The translations under genes and the position numbers were made by a program. Positions 28,090 to 36,310 of a stretch of DNA of 45,795 nt are shown here, in pieces. Origin of the DNA: Myxococcales bacterium (GTDB lineage Bacteria > Myxococcota_A > Polyangia > Haliangiales > Haliangiaceae). The stretch spans positions 1-45,795 of the forward strand of contig CANKMW010000080.1 of assembly GCA_947483555.1 (NCBI GenBank). The letters are read 5' to 3'. Position 1 is the stretch's first letter; every line of letters starts with the position of its first letter. The notes below the pieces were generated by a model. That model did not search any database. It was not told where the DNA came from and was given only the letters and a program-made list of their open reading frames with translations.

Positions 28090-29993
28090 AACAAGACCCT
28101 GAGCTCGGAGAACCGTTTGCTGACTATCCTGCCCCGCCTGAGCCCCGCGCGGTGCTCACGTCGCCAGCTGTCTCGAAGCCAGCCGCGGCTCCTGCGGCCG
28201 AGGGCATCCCCCGACCATCCTCCGAGGACATGGCCCACGTACACCTTCTGCTTGCGCAGTTACTCGGCGGTGCGCCAGCTGCACTGAACATGCACCCCAC
28301 GACTATCGCGGGGATGCAGCAGCTCACGACGCCGTACGCAGAAGTTGTGCATCACGAGGAGGGGGTGGCCCGCGCGTGCGAGGCCCTCGAAAGACGAGGC
28401 TCGATCGCCATCACTGCCGTGACGAGTCCAGATAACAACAAGCTCGACTACCTCGCCGTCGGCGCCGCCGAGAAGACGGTGATCTTCGACCTCCGCGGAA
28501 GAGGTCTGCCGGACCCGCTGCGCGCCTTGATTGAGGGCCCCATCGTCAAGATCATCCATGGCCTCGACCGCACCGCGCGGACGCTGCTGGCTTGCGCGAA
28601 CGTCGAGTTGGACGGCGTCGAGGACCTGTATGCGGCGTCGGTTCTGTCGGACGGTTTTGTGCGCCCCCGTGACGGCGAGAACCACGGCCTTCCTGCGCTC
28701 GTGGCGCGCCAGCTTCGGCGCTCCCTTCCAGGGGGCGACGGCGTGGCGAGCCCGGCCCGGTGCGCGAGTGACGTGGCCGCAATGGTCAGCCTCTATCAGC
28801 CGCTTCGAGCCGCCGTGGCGAGCGCGAACGTCCACAGAGCTTGGGAACTCGAGAACGACCTAGTCGGCCCGGTCGCGGCGATCGAGACCAGTGGATTCTG
28901 GCTCGACATCGACCGCACCAAGACCGTGCTGGACCGGGCACGCCACGCGGCCAACGACGCCCGAGGGCGTCTCGCAGTTGTCCTCGGTGACGTGAATCTG
29001 GACAGCCAGGACGAACTGCGCGCGGCCCTCGGTAAGACGTGTGATTTCGCATTCTCCTCGACCGCGCAGCTGCATCTGCGGCGGCTGGTAAAGGACCACC
29101 CGTTTCTGCTCGAATTGCTGAAGTACCGGAAGGCGGCGATGTACGCGCAGCATGCGGAGGCGTGGCTTGCCGCGGTCAGCGTCGACGGCAGGGTGCACCC
29201 GACGTTCGAGTCACTGGCCGCCGCCACCGGGCGGATGAGCTGTTCTGACCCGCCACTGCATTCGGTGCCCCACCGGCCTGACGTTCGCGAGTGCTTCGTG
29301 GCGGCTCCAGGCTGCAAGCTGATCATCGCGGACTACAGCGCCATCGAGCTGGCGATCATTGCGGACCGCGTTGGAGACGAGGAGATGCAGCGGTGCCTGA
29401 GGGAGGGCATCGACCTCCATCGCCGGACCGCAGGACACCTGCTGAAGGCGCAAATCGGCGACGTCACGGAGGAGCAGCGGCGCCGCGTGAAGCCCGTGAA
29501 CTTCGGGGTCGTCTACGGCATGGGAATCGACACGCTGATCGAGTACGCAGAAGAGAACTACGGGATCGTCTACACGCCAGCGGACGCGAAGCGGATGAGG
29601 AGCGCGTTCTTCCACCTGTATCAGGGCGTCGGATCGTGGCACCAGCAGGTGAAGAATGACCTACCCAAAACGACGGAGATTCGCTCGGCCAGTGGACGGC
29701 TCCGGCGCTTCTCGGAACCGAAGGTCACCGAGCTGCTGAACACGCCCATCCAGGGCACTGGTGCCGATGGGTTCAAGCGTGCCGTAGTGCTGGCCCATCG
29801 CGCCGTGGCCCAGCTCGGGGGACGCCTCGTTCACCTCCAGCACGATGAGATCGTTGCCGAGGCCCCGGACGCGGCGGCCGAGGCGGCGGCCGAGGCGGTC
29901 AAGCAGGCGATGATCGAGGGCATGGTCGAGTTCGTGACCAAGGTGCCGATCGGCGTGAAGGTCACTATCGGCGACGCCTGGGCCCGGCCATAG
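28086..29993 (+). CDS. Family A DNA polymerase with a degenerate exonuclease domain
   Basis: A 635-residue Pol I-type polymerase. Motif A is ADYSAIELAII (Asp416, Glu421), motif B RRRVKPVNFGVVYG (Lys469, Tyr477) and motif C LQHDEIVAE (Asp587, Glu588). The template-binding GRMSCSDPPLHSVP is present. The N-terminal third keeps the shape of a 3'-5' exonuclease (IVKIIHGLDRTARTLL, ASDVAAMVSLY), but the Exo I acidic pair is replaced by AITAV around residues 108-112, so proofreading is probably lost. The 5' nuclease domain is absent. A TTG start at 28086 is inferred: GGGAG lies 6 bases upstream and TTGA overlaps the previous stop. Confidence 0.9.
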   Translation: MKQDPELGEPFADYPAPPEPRAVLTSPAVSKPAAAPAAEGIPRPSSEDMAHVHLLLAQLLGGAPAALNMHPTTIAGMQQLTTPYAEVVHHEEGVARACEALERRGSIAITAVTSPDNNKLDYLAVGAAEKTVIFDLRGRGLPDPLRALIEGPIVKIIHGLDRTARTLLACANVELDGVEDLYAASVLSDGFVRPRDGENHGLPALVARQLRRSLPGGDGVASPARCASDVAAMVSLYQPLRAAVASANVHRAWELENDLVGPVAAIETSGFWLDIDRTKTVLDRARHAANDARGRLAVVLGDVNLDSQDELRAALGKTCDFAFSSTAQLHLRRLVKDHPFLLELLKYRKAAMYAQHAEAWLAAVSVDGRVHPTFESLAAATGRMSCSDPPLHSVPHRPDVRECFVAAPGCKLIIADYSAIELAIIADRVGDEEMQRCLREGIDLHRRTAGHLLKAQIGDVTEEQRRRVKPVNFGVVYGMGIDTLIEYAEENYGIVYTPADAKRMRSAFFHLYQGVGSWHQQVKNDLPKTTEIRSASGRLRRFSEPKVTELLNTPIQGTGADGFKRAVVLAHRAVAQLGGRLVHLQHDEIVAEAPDAAAEAAAEAVKQAMIEGMVEFVTKVPIGVKVTIGDAWARP

Positions 29994-30040
29994 GGCGATG
30001 GGGCCGGGGCGGGGGCCCAGGACCCAGGAGTGGGATGTCA

Positions 30041-30303
30041 GGTGGGATTCGGATTCCGCTTGCGAACCAAAGACTTATGGCGCTACTCCCACCATCCCAC
30101 CGATCCCACCAGCAGGGATGCGGCTGTGGAGAGAATCATGGCTGGCGGTCTCGGCCGGTGAGGCCTCGCGCAGCGAGAGTCTGATAGGCCATGGAATGGT
30201 GGGATGGTGGGATTGGTAATGAAGTAGAAATAGAAAAATAGATAGAAACCATGGACTTGACCTTCGTCGACACCCTTCCCACCTGCCTTCCCACCTGGTG
30301 GGA
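30041..30303. other. Candidate replication origin: nine GGTGGGA iterons and an AT-rich tract
   Basis: Nine exact copies of GGTGGGA/TCCCACC lie in 263 bases: forward at 30041, 30198, 30206 and 30297; reverse at 30087, 30095, 30104, 30277 and 30289. The central copies form two clustered inverted arrays about 90 bases apart, capable of pairing. Directly after the forward cluster is an A/T-rich run (about 30213-30250) in otherwise GC-rich DNA, like a DNA unwinding element. It follows the polymerase gene and precedes cargo genes. The whole 29994-30631 gap has no supportable gene; the leftward reading frame across the repeats is low-complexity. Confidence 0.55.
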
Positions 30304-30631
30304 TTCCTGGGAATGACGCACCGAACCCCCTTGGCTGCCTCCACGAGGCGCGCTGCGCCGGCGTTGGGCGCCGGAAGCCAGAGCGCTGCCAGCGTGGTCT
30401 GGATGGCCTTCCCCGTGGGCGTCCGCGCCAGCGGCGCCGGCAAAGCGCTCATCCTATCCCGGGCGAATACGCGGTCCCGATGTCGGTCCCGCTGTGTGAC
30501 CCGACCTCGACCGTTATCCCGGTCTCCAGCGCGCGCAGCACCTGGTCTCTGCGGCGGGGCAGTCTCCGATCATCAGTGCCGCTGCCGGTCACGCCGCGCC
30601 TCGGCGAACCTCGCCAGGGACGTCGTCGTGT

Positions 30632-30660
30632 TTGGGTAGAACGACTCCGCAGCCTACATT
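30632..30660 (+). promoter_or_regulatory. Promoter (TTGGGT-17-TACATT)
   Basis: -35-like TTGGGT (30632-30637), a 17-base spacer and -10 TACATT (30655-30660). The GTG start of the next gene is 6 bases after the -10, the same geometry as at 6351-6363 and 32065-32077. Confidence 0.5.
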
Positions 30661-30666
30661 TCTGTC

Positions 30667-31149
30667 GTGCGAAACACGCCCGCAAACGATCGCGCGCTGC
30701 AGGTCGTCTCCGATGCCCCCGTCCTCGACCCCGTCCCCGCGCGCGATTCAAACAAGGGAATCACGCTCGCCTTGGACCGGCTCCACCTCTCGACCGCCTC
30801 CGCCTTCCTCACTGAACCCTCCGCCGAGTTGTCCTCGCTCGCCGCCGCCGCCGCGACGACGTTGGCTATCGGCACCGACCGTGAGCGCACCGACAGCCGC
30901 ATCCGCCTGGCCGCGCGAATGATCGCGATCGCCAGGATGCAAATCCAGACGCTCGAACTCAGCCTCGCCGACGCCTTGGAACGACGAGACGACGCCGGCA
31001 TCGCCATGCTGAGCCGTGTGCTCGAAACCATCTCGAAGCGCATGCATCGCTGGCTCGAGGAACATCGCGTTTCATGTAGCGCGGCGCATCGCTCCGTCTC
31101 GGTCGCAGTCAACGCGATCGGCGACATCACGATCACCGGGGAGCGCTGA
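30667..31149 (+). CDS. Hypothetical protein (probably leaderless)
   Basis: A 160-residue, Ala-rich, mostly helical protein (IRLAARMIAIARMQIQTLEL, LADALERRDDAGIAMLSRVLE, ISKRMHRWLEEH). Not recognised. GTG 30667 has no Shine-Dalgarno sequence but lies 6 bases after a -10 box. It is followed 4 bases later by a zinc-ribbon gene. Confidence 0.65.
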   Translation: MRNTPANDRALQVVSDAPVLDPVPARDSNKGITLALDRLHLSTASAFLTEPSAELSSLAAAAATTLAIGTDRERTDSRIRLAARMIAIARMQIQTLELSLADALERRDDAGIAMLSRVLETISKRMHRWLEEHRVSCSAAHRSVSVAVNAIGDITITGER

Positions 31150-31153
31150 CCTC

Positions 31154-31471
31154 GTGCTGCTCGCTTCCGACGTACCGCGCGTGTCTTTGGCGCAGCTGCG
31201 AGCGCAGTACAAGCCTCGCCGCTTTCGAGAGCTGACATCCATCGAGCTCGTCGTGGGCGGCCAGCGCACCGAGTTGCAGATCATCACAGCGACCGGGGAC
31301 GGGTGCGTGACGCAGGATCGACGATGGTTGCGTTGCCACAGCTGCGACGGCCGAGCGAACGTTCTCGGCTTCATTCTTGGCTTTGGTTGGTCGTGCCGCC
31401 GCTGCCTGGGGTGGCGATCAAGGGGCCGCCCGACCAGCTCCTCGACAACCACGAAGGGATCAGCGCCATGA
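31154..31471 (+). CDS. Small zinc-ribbon protein
   Basis: A 105-residue protein with paired Cys motifs: LRCHSCDGRANVLGF, then WSCRRCLGWRSRG. This CxxC-(about 16)-CxxC ribbon, followed by a basic Ser/Thr-rich tail, is typical of small proteins in mobile elements. GTG 31154 follows the previous stop by 4 bases. The stop overlaps the next start (ATGA). Function unknown; nucleic-acid binding is plausible. Confidence 0.75.
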   Translation: MLLASDVPRVSLAQLRAQYKPRRFRELTSIELVVGGQRTELQIITATGDGCVTQDRRWLRCHSCDGRANVLGFILGFGWSCRRCLGWRSRGRPTSSSTTTKGSAP

Positions 31472-31953
31472 ACTCGACCAGCAGCGCGAAAGCGGTTCCG
31501 GTTACCGAAGACCTCCTCGCTGCTGTCCACGAGGCTGGCCATGCGGTCGTGTTCTCGGTCCTTGGACGACCGTTCACCCGCGTGCGCCTAGCCGGTCCGC
31601 ACGGGCACGCGAGTATCGACTTCGAGCCCGTCGGCCTATTGACCGGTGACGACCTGGAACGAGAGGTCATCTGCGCACTCGCCGGCGTGATTGCCGAAGC
31701 CTGCATCGCAGACGGTCAAGCACCGGTACTGACCGCGCTTGGCGGTCTAGGCGACCACGCAGCCGTTCGCCAGTTGCTCGGCCCTCGAGCGCGCGACAAG
31801 CAACTCATCGAGCGGCTTCAAGAACGAGCCTTGAAGATCGTCGAGTCCAACATCAACCCGATCAAGCGCGTGGCAAAGGCGCTGCTCAAGCGGGATGAAT
31901 TGTCCGCGGACGAAGTTGCCGTTGCCGGCGCACCGTTCGTGGTGCCGACGTAG
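31468..31953 (+). CDS. Stand-alone M41-like metalloprotease domain (HEAGH)
   Basis: A 161-residue protein with the zinc motif HEAGH (AAVHEAGHAVVFSVLGRPF), followed by a strand segment (TRVRLAGPHGHASIDFE) like the start of the FtsH (M41) protease domain. There is no AAA ATPase and no membrane segment. The usual downstream Asp ligand may be in the GGLGDHAAVRQLLG region. ATG 31468 overlaps the zinc-ribbon stop, so the two are coupled. Confidence 0.75.
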   Translation: MNSTSSAKAVPVTEDLLAAVHEAGHAVVFSVLGRPFTRVRLAGPHGHASIDFEPVGLLTGDDLEREVICALAGVIAEACIADGQAPVLTALGGLGDHAAVRQLLGPRARDKQLIERLQERALKIVESNINPIKRVAKALLKRDELSADEVAVAGAPFVVPT

Positions 31954-32064
31954 CCTGGATGTCCGCTCGCCCGACCTCCGAAGCCCAGACCGCCCCCAAG
32001 CACCTGCGGCCCCTCAATTCGTGAGGCATCATTGGGCGGCGATCGCCAGCGAGCCGCGAGTGGC

Positions 32065-32070
32065 TAGAAT
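32065..32070 (+). promoter_or_regulatory. -10 box TAGAAT ahead of a leaderless start
   Basis: TAGAAT lies exactly 6 bases before ATG 32077. No good -35 is present at 16-18 bases. The support is the repeated -10-to-start spacing elsewhere in the window. Confidence 0.35.
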
Positions 32071-32076
32071 GTGCGA

Positions 32077-33156
32077 ATGCTCGATCCGGAACTACGCGCC
32101 CTGCTCGCTCAGTTTGAGGTTGGCGCAGTTGCCGAGAAGAGCGTACTTCGATCGCCGCGCGACGACCTCCGCCGTGGGTGGAGAGTCGCATTGGACCGCG
32201 CCGCTCGTGAGGGCGTGCGGACCACCGATGCGACGACATCGTGGATCCGGAGCGAGCTTCGCAATCTCGCTGAGCACGACGCGACAGATGAAATGCGAGC
32301 CCTCGCCGCTGAGGTCGAGGCGGCGCTGAGGCTCTCGTGGATCGGCCCCGTCGCGCGCGTCGCGGAGGCGCAACGGCAGGCAACGGCCGACTTCCAACTT
32401 GGCGCGTTGAACGTCGAGGTCTACTGCCCTCAGGAGCACGTGGCGGAGCGTCGTGTGGTGGAGGCGCTCCTCGCGTCGGAGATCCAGCGGGCCACGGGCC
32501 CTGTGAAGATCGCCATCGTGCGCAGCTCTCCAACGACCGGGTCAGGCCGCAGTGTCGGCAAGGACGGTCTCGTGGTCCGAGATCCGCGCAACCAAGCGCG
32601 GACCTTCCCAGCGAACAAGCTGATCGATCGCATCCTCAGCGATAAGAAGCGGGCCGGGGCGCAGTTGTGCGCGGGCGAGCTGAACCTCCTCTGGCTGGAC
32701 CTAAAGCACGGGCTTGGGTTGACCGCGATCGACTGCATCCCGCTTCGGTCGGCCGTCGCGAAGGGCATGTGCTTCGTTGGCTCGCACGGCGTCTGGCACG
32801 CGTTCTACGGGCGCATTGGGGATCCTCTGTTCGTGGAACGGACCGTCCTCGACTTCCCCGGCCCACGTCACGCGTATCCGCAGCAACGCCATGGTTGGTT
32901 CCGCGAGATGCCGAAGGCTTCTTGCGCGATCCTTTCAGTGCTCGACGGGATCATCCTGCTGAGCAACCCGTGGGCAGCTGTTCCTCTTGACGCTGCAACG
33001 ACCGAATCGCTGATGACCCTCAGCGAGGTCCGTCCCGAGTTCTGTTGGTTCGATGAACTCGCTCCGACGCTAGTGATGCGTGTCGAAGCCGAGCGAAGCA
33101 GGATCTCGTCGCTTGCGAGCAGGGGTAGCAGCAAGACAGTTGATGAACCGACGTGA
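32077..33156 (+). CDS. Hypothetical protein, 359 residues
   Basis: Unrecognised. The N-terminal 110 residues are helical and charged. The middle holds SSPTTGSGRSVGKDGLVVRD and ANKLIDRILSDKK. The C-terminal half is alpha/beta with several aromatics (GSHGVWHAFYGRIGDPLF, YPQQRHGWFREM). No signal peptide or membrane segment. GTG 32071 is possible, but ATG 32077 fits the -10 spacing. It stands alone between the HEAGH gene and a leftward, frameshifted gene, consistent with cargo. Confidence 0.7.
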   Translation: MLDPELRALLAQFEVGAVAEKSVLRSPRDDLRRGWRVALDRAAREGVRTTDATTSWIRSELRNLAEHDATDEMRALAAEVEAALRLSWIGPVARVAEAQRQATADFQLGALNVEVYCPQEHVAERRVVEALLASEIQRATGPVKIAIVRSSPTTGSGRSVGKDGLVVRDPRNQARTFPANKLIDRILSDKKRAGAQLCAGELNLLWLDLKHGLGLTAIDCIPLRSAVAKGMCFVGSHGVWHAFYGRIGDPLFVERTVLDFPGPRHAYPQQRHGWFREMPKASCAILSVLDGIILLSNPWAAVPLDAATTESLMTLSEVRPEFCWFDELAPTLVMRVEAERSRISSLASRGSSKTVDEPT

Positions 33157-33207
33157 TGAGGGTGGCGCACGTCGACGTCGTTCACATCGAGGCCGGCGAC
33201 CGCGCAT

Positions 33208-33623
33208 CTAGTCTGGGACTCGACTCACGGCAACCACCGTCGAACGCGCATGGGCGTCGCACAGCAGCGCCGGGCGCTTCGCTGCGCCGGTCGCGTGACG
33301 ATCGAGGAGAAGAGCCCCTCGCTCGTCGCCACGGCCGAGGCGCTCGCCCATGCCAGCCACCAGCAGGTCCAGTGTCGCCTTCGCGATGGCGATCTCCCGG
33401 GCCAGAAGGCGCGCCCGGGCCGCGCTCGGGTCGTCGCGCTGAGCGACTCGGCCGAGGCCCGAACCAGCTCGACCAGGGCTACGGTGTCACCGTCGGCGCA
33501 GGCGGAGGCCGCTAGCCTGTCGAGCCAGGACAGCTCGAGCCGCGGCGGTCGCCCCACGCGCGAGGCCGAGCCGGCTGGGACGGTTTCCGGCGTGACCAGC
33601 TGCAGGTGATGTCGATCAACCAT
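33208..33623 (-). pseudogene. Frameshifted small gene
   Basis: The start frame (ATG 33623, MVDRHHLQLVTPE) reads plausibly to about GDTVALVELVRASAES, then becomes Arg/Trp-rich nonsense and stops at 33225. Shifting by -1 near 33445 gives a continuation AQRDDPSAARARLLAREIA and on to AKATLDLLVAGMGERLGRGD, ending at 33208. One indel, or a sequencing error, would restore a roughly 138-residue protein. A 16-base palindrome overlaps the start codon. Function unknown. Confidence 0.45.
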
Positions 33624-33630
33624 GGTTGAT
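33615..33630. promoter_or_regulatory. 16-base perfect palindrome ATCAACCATGGTTGAT
   Basis: A perfect inverted repeat containing the ATG of the leftward gene on its centre. It is a candidate operator for autoregulation or a translational hairpin. By length it is unlikely to be chance, but no regulator is identified. Confidence 0.4.
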
Positions 33631-33685
33631 GAATGGTAGGTCACGGGGCGGCGCCGTCCCATGGCAGCCGCAGGGGCTGCCGGGA

Positions 33686-34078
33686 CTATCTCGATCGCCC
33701 GCGCGCCCGGCGCGTCGGCCGGCTCGCCGTCTCGGCTGTCGGACGCACGGCCTCGAAGGCCGAGTCGTCACCCAGGTGGATGAAGAACCGCCCGCGGAGC
33801 ACGCCATCAGCATCGAGCGCCGCCCAGCCGCGCCCGCTCCGCGCGTCGCCGTCGTCCTCGCCCTCCCAAGTGAACTCCACGAGGGCCTTGCCGTCGCGCG
33901 CGCCGTAGTAGCAGTGGAGTCCGCCGCGGATCGCGATCATGCCGAGCTGCCCGACGTGATCGTCCTCGAACCGCAGGAACGCGGGCTGGACGAGGTCGAG
34001 CGCATCACCGTCCCAGAGTTCCGTTGAGGTGATCCGCCAGTCGCCGTGAAGCTGCGCCTCGGCCTCGGTTGTGGGCAT
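33686..34078 (-). CDS. Conserved-looking hypothetical protein (GRGWA type)
   Basis: A 130-residue beta-rich protein: GDWRITSTELWDGDALDLV, AFLRFEDDHVGQLGMIAIRGGLHCYYG, ALVEFTWEGEDDGDARSGRGWA, GVLRGRFFIHLGDDSAFEA, then an Arg-rich tail. I recall small proteins of this lipocalin-like layout as common bacterial hypotheticals of unknown role. ATG 34078 is preferred over GTG 34081. It is divergent from the dnaN-like operon, with a dyad in between. Confidence 0.75.
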   Translation of the reverse strand: MPTTEAEAQLHGDWRITSTELWDGDALDLVQPAFLRFEDDHVGQLGMIAIRGGLHCYYGARDGKALVEFTWEGEDDGDARSGRGWAALDADGVLRGRFFIHLGDDSAFEAVRPTAETASRPTRRARGRSR

Positions 34079-34108
34079 CACCGAGAGAGCATGACCCGGG
34101 CCCCGGCC

Positions 34109-34125
34109 TCGGATTCGAAATCCGA
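34109..34125. promoter_or_regulatory. Dyad TCGGATT-CGA-AATCCGA
   Basis: A perfect 7-3-7 inverted repeat between the divergent genes at 34078 and 34238. A TTTGGGTAAAAGA segment follows (from 34133) that resembles the TTTGGGTAGAACGA ahead of 30667. It is likely an operator for the clamp operon. It also mimics a tRNA T-arm, but no cloverleaf fits. Confidence 0.45.
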
Positions 34126-34237
34126 CCCCCGGTTTGGGTAAAAGAACAGGTACAGCAATCTAGACTCCGACGGGCCTCCTGCCAGGTTGGTGTCGATCGC
34201 TCCCGCCCCGTGCCCACCGGCACGACCGGAGGTCCGC

Positions 34238-35314
34238 ATGCTCATCGAGCGCGGCGTGCTCACGCGCGCCCTCAAGACCCTGATCACGGTCATCGACAGG
34301 AAGGCCATCTCGCCGTTCGACCACGTCCGGTTCGAACCTGCCCCGAACGGTGTCGCCATCACCGCAAGCGACGGAACCATGTCCGCGTCGCTGACGGTCC
34401 CGTCGGACGGCAGCATCGACGTCTGCGTCCCGGCCAGGGACCTCCTGGCCGCCGCGAGCGGCGCCGCCAACGGTGACTGGCTCGCGCTCGCGGTCGACAA
34501 CCGCGAAGCGGTCACCGTCACGTACTCGGGCGCCGAGGCGAGGCTGCCGAACAGCCCGTCGTTCGACTTCCGAGCGGCCAGCCTGGGCGGCGATGACGGC
34601 GGGCCCCGTCACCAGGTGGATGCTGGGCCCTTCAGCGCCGCGCTCGCCTGGGTGTCGCCAGCCATGTGCATCGACGACATCACCCGGCTCCACCTGGGCA
34701 GCGTGCTGCTTGAGGGCGATCAGGTGGTCGCCACCGATGGCCACCGGCTGCACGTGGCCACGGTCGCGGGACTCGGCTTGCCGCGCGCCCTCGTGCCCGC
34801 GAAGGTGGTCCAGTTGCTGCTCCGCGTCCTCGGAGGCCAGGGCCCGCTCGAGATCATGGACGGCGATGGCGTCATCCGATTCGCGACCGAGGCATGGTCC
34901 GTCCGCACCCGCTTGCTCGACCAAGCGCAGTTCCCACCATACAGGCAGGTCATCCCCGAACGCGCCGCGGCGATCTTCACGATGGAAATCGAGGCCGGTC
35001 ACCTGGCAGCTGCGGTGCGCCGGGTCGGCGTCTCCCGCACCGGCCGGCAAACGGTGCCCCTGTTGATGACGGCCAACGGCCAGATCGTCCTGGCGACCAC
35101 GAGCGCCGAGGTCCTGCGCGTCGCCAGCGTGGACCCAACCAGCTCGACCCACGACGATTCGGCCGGCGACCACGTCATTGGAATCGACGGCCGGTATCTG
35201 CGCGACGCGTGCGACCTCACGGGCGAGATCGTCTTGCGCTTCGGGGACGTCCTGGCTCCGATCGTCGTCGACGCAGGCGCGCGCCTGGCGGTCGTCATGC
35301 CGATGCGCCTGTAG
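34238..35314 (+). CDS. dnaN: DnaN-like DNA polymerase sliding clamp
   Basis: A 358-residue protein, near the usual length of bacterial beta clamps, with the three-domain order. The domains begin MLIERGVLTRALKTLITVIDRK, then FSAALAWVSPAMCIDD with LHLGSVLLEGDQVVATDGHRLHV, then GHLAAAVRRVGVSRTG. The C-terminal VVMPMRL matches the conserved clamp end. It would tether a polymerase to DNA. ATG 34238 has GGAGG 5 bases upstream. As a gene on a mobile element next to replication and recombination genes, it is an extra clamp, not the host housekeeping copy. Confidence 0.9.
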   Translation: MLIERGVLTRALKTLITVIDRKAISPFDHVRFEPAPNGVAITASDGTMSASLTVPSDGSIDVCVPARDLLAAASGAANGDWLALAVDNREAVTVTYSGAEARLPNSPSFDFRAASLGGDDGGPRHQVDAGPFSAALAWVSPAMCIDDITRLHLGSVLLEGDQVVATDGHRLHVATVAGLGLPRALVPAKVVQLLLRVLGGQGPLEIMDGDGVIRFATEAWSVRTRLLDQAQFPPYRQVIPERAAAIFTMEIEAGHLAAAVRRVGVSRTGRQTVPLLMTANGQIVLATTSAEVLRVASVDPTSSTHDDSAGDHVIGIDGRYLRDACDLTGEIVLRFGDVLAPIVVDAGARLAVVMPMRL

Positions 35315-35436
35315 ACCGCGGACCTCGTACCGCTGCGTCTTTCCCTAACGGTGATGCCTTGTGGCTCGCCGCATTCGCCGCGCTCGATCTCCGAGCCGCG
35401 GCCCAACCGCGCCCAACGGGCGCAAGGAGAACTGAC

Positions 35437-36309
35437 ATGAACATGCAACGCCTGAAGTCCACCCTGTCGACGGGCGGCGCCCACCTGGGCGACCTGATCT
35501 TCTGGACCCTCGCTGATGCACGCATCGACCGCGGGACGCTCGAGAGGCTGTGGGTCGACGCCGGCCTCGGCCTCGACCTCCTGCCCGACCCGCCGACGGC
35601 AGAGAAGGCCATCAAGCTCGCCGTGCGCGAGGCGCAGGTCGGGCAGCGCGAGCGGCTGCTGCGCCTCGGCAAGGAGGACGACGAGGAGGTGGTCTTCTGC
35701 GTCGTGCACGAGCGGCGCGACGACGCCGGCAACGTCACGTTCAACCAGGAAGCTCGGATCCGGCTCGATCGGCAGCGTGAGCTGCTGACCAGCGACCACG
35801 ACTCGCACGACATGGTCTGCGCGGTCAGGACCGCGTTCCAGGTGTTCAAGACCACGCACACCCCGGATGACGTTCGCCGTGGGATCGTCAAGGCGATCGG
35901 CACCTGGGCGGCGGTGACGTTGCGCGAGTCCGGCGGCGTCTACTTCATCGCCTCGCCCTTCGCCGAGAACCTCCGCCGGCTGCAGACCGCCATCGAAAAG
36001 GTCGGGGCCTCGCGGCTCCACCTCCTGCCTGTCCACGACAGCCCCGACGCGGCCCGCTCGCTGGGCGAGATCGCGAAGGGGTCCATCGAGGCGGAGCTGG
36101 CGGCGCTGCAGACGGAGATTTCGGCGTTCGTCGCGAGTCCGCCGGACCGGGCGTCGACGCTGCTCCGGCGTTTCGACGCCTTCGAGGCGCTCCGGGGGCG
36201 CGCGCGGCTCTACCGCAGCGTCCTCAACATCCAGGTCCAGGATCTGGACCAGCAGCTCAACCAGATGTCGGCCACGGTCGAAGGGCTCGTCAACGCGAAG
36301 GCGGCGTGA
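35437..36309 (+). CDS. DUF6744-like phage protein
   Basis: A 290-residue protein starting at ATG 35437 with AAGGAG 7 bases upstream. Its N terminus (GAHLGDLIFWTLADARIDRGTLERLWVDAGL) and its body (VFCVVHERRDDAGNVTFNQEARI, YFIASPFAENLRRLQ) match what I recall of DUF6744 phage proteins. The C-terminal 90 residues are a probable coiled coil (LNIQVQDLDQQLNQMSATVEGLVNAK). Role unknown. Such genes typically precede MoxR/vWA genes, as here. Confidence 0.75.
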   Translation: MNMQRLKSTLSTGGAHLGDLIFWTLADARIDRGTLERLWVDAGLGLDLLPDPPTAEKAIKLAVREAQVGQRERLLRLGKEDDEEVVFCVVHERRDDAGNVTFNQEARIRLDRQRELLTSDHDSHDMVCAVRTAFQVFKTTHTPDDVRRGIVKAIGTWAAVTLRESGGVYFIASPFAENLRRLQTAIEKVGASRLHLLPVHDSPDAARSLGEIAKGSIEAELAALQTEISAFVASPPDRASTLLRRFDAFEALRGRARLYRSVLNIQVQDLDQQLNQMSATVEGLVNAKAA

Positions 36310-36310
36310 G

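Noticed and set aside
30041..30303. CRISPR array
   Set aside because: The repeated unit is only 7 bases, irregularly spaced and in both orientations; no spacer-repeat periodicity.
30075..30452. Leftward 125-residue gene across the iteron region
   Set aside because: The product is low-complexity where it crosses the repeats, with no ribosome-binding site or motif.
34102..34132. tRNA 3' end or attachment-site remnant (TTCGAAA T-loop look-alike)
   Set aside because: No anticodon arm or matching acceptor strand can be drawn. The sequence is better explained as a perfect 7-3-7 operator-like dyad.
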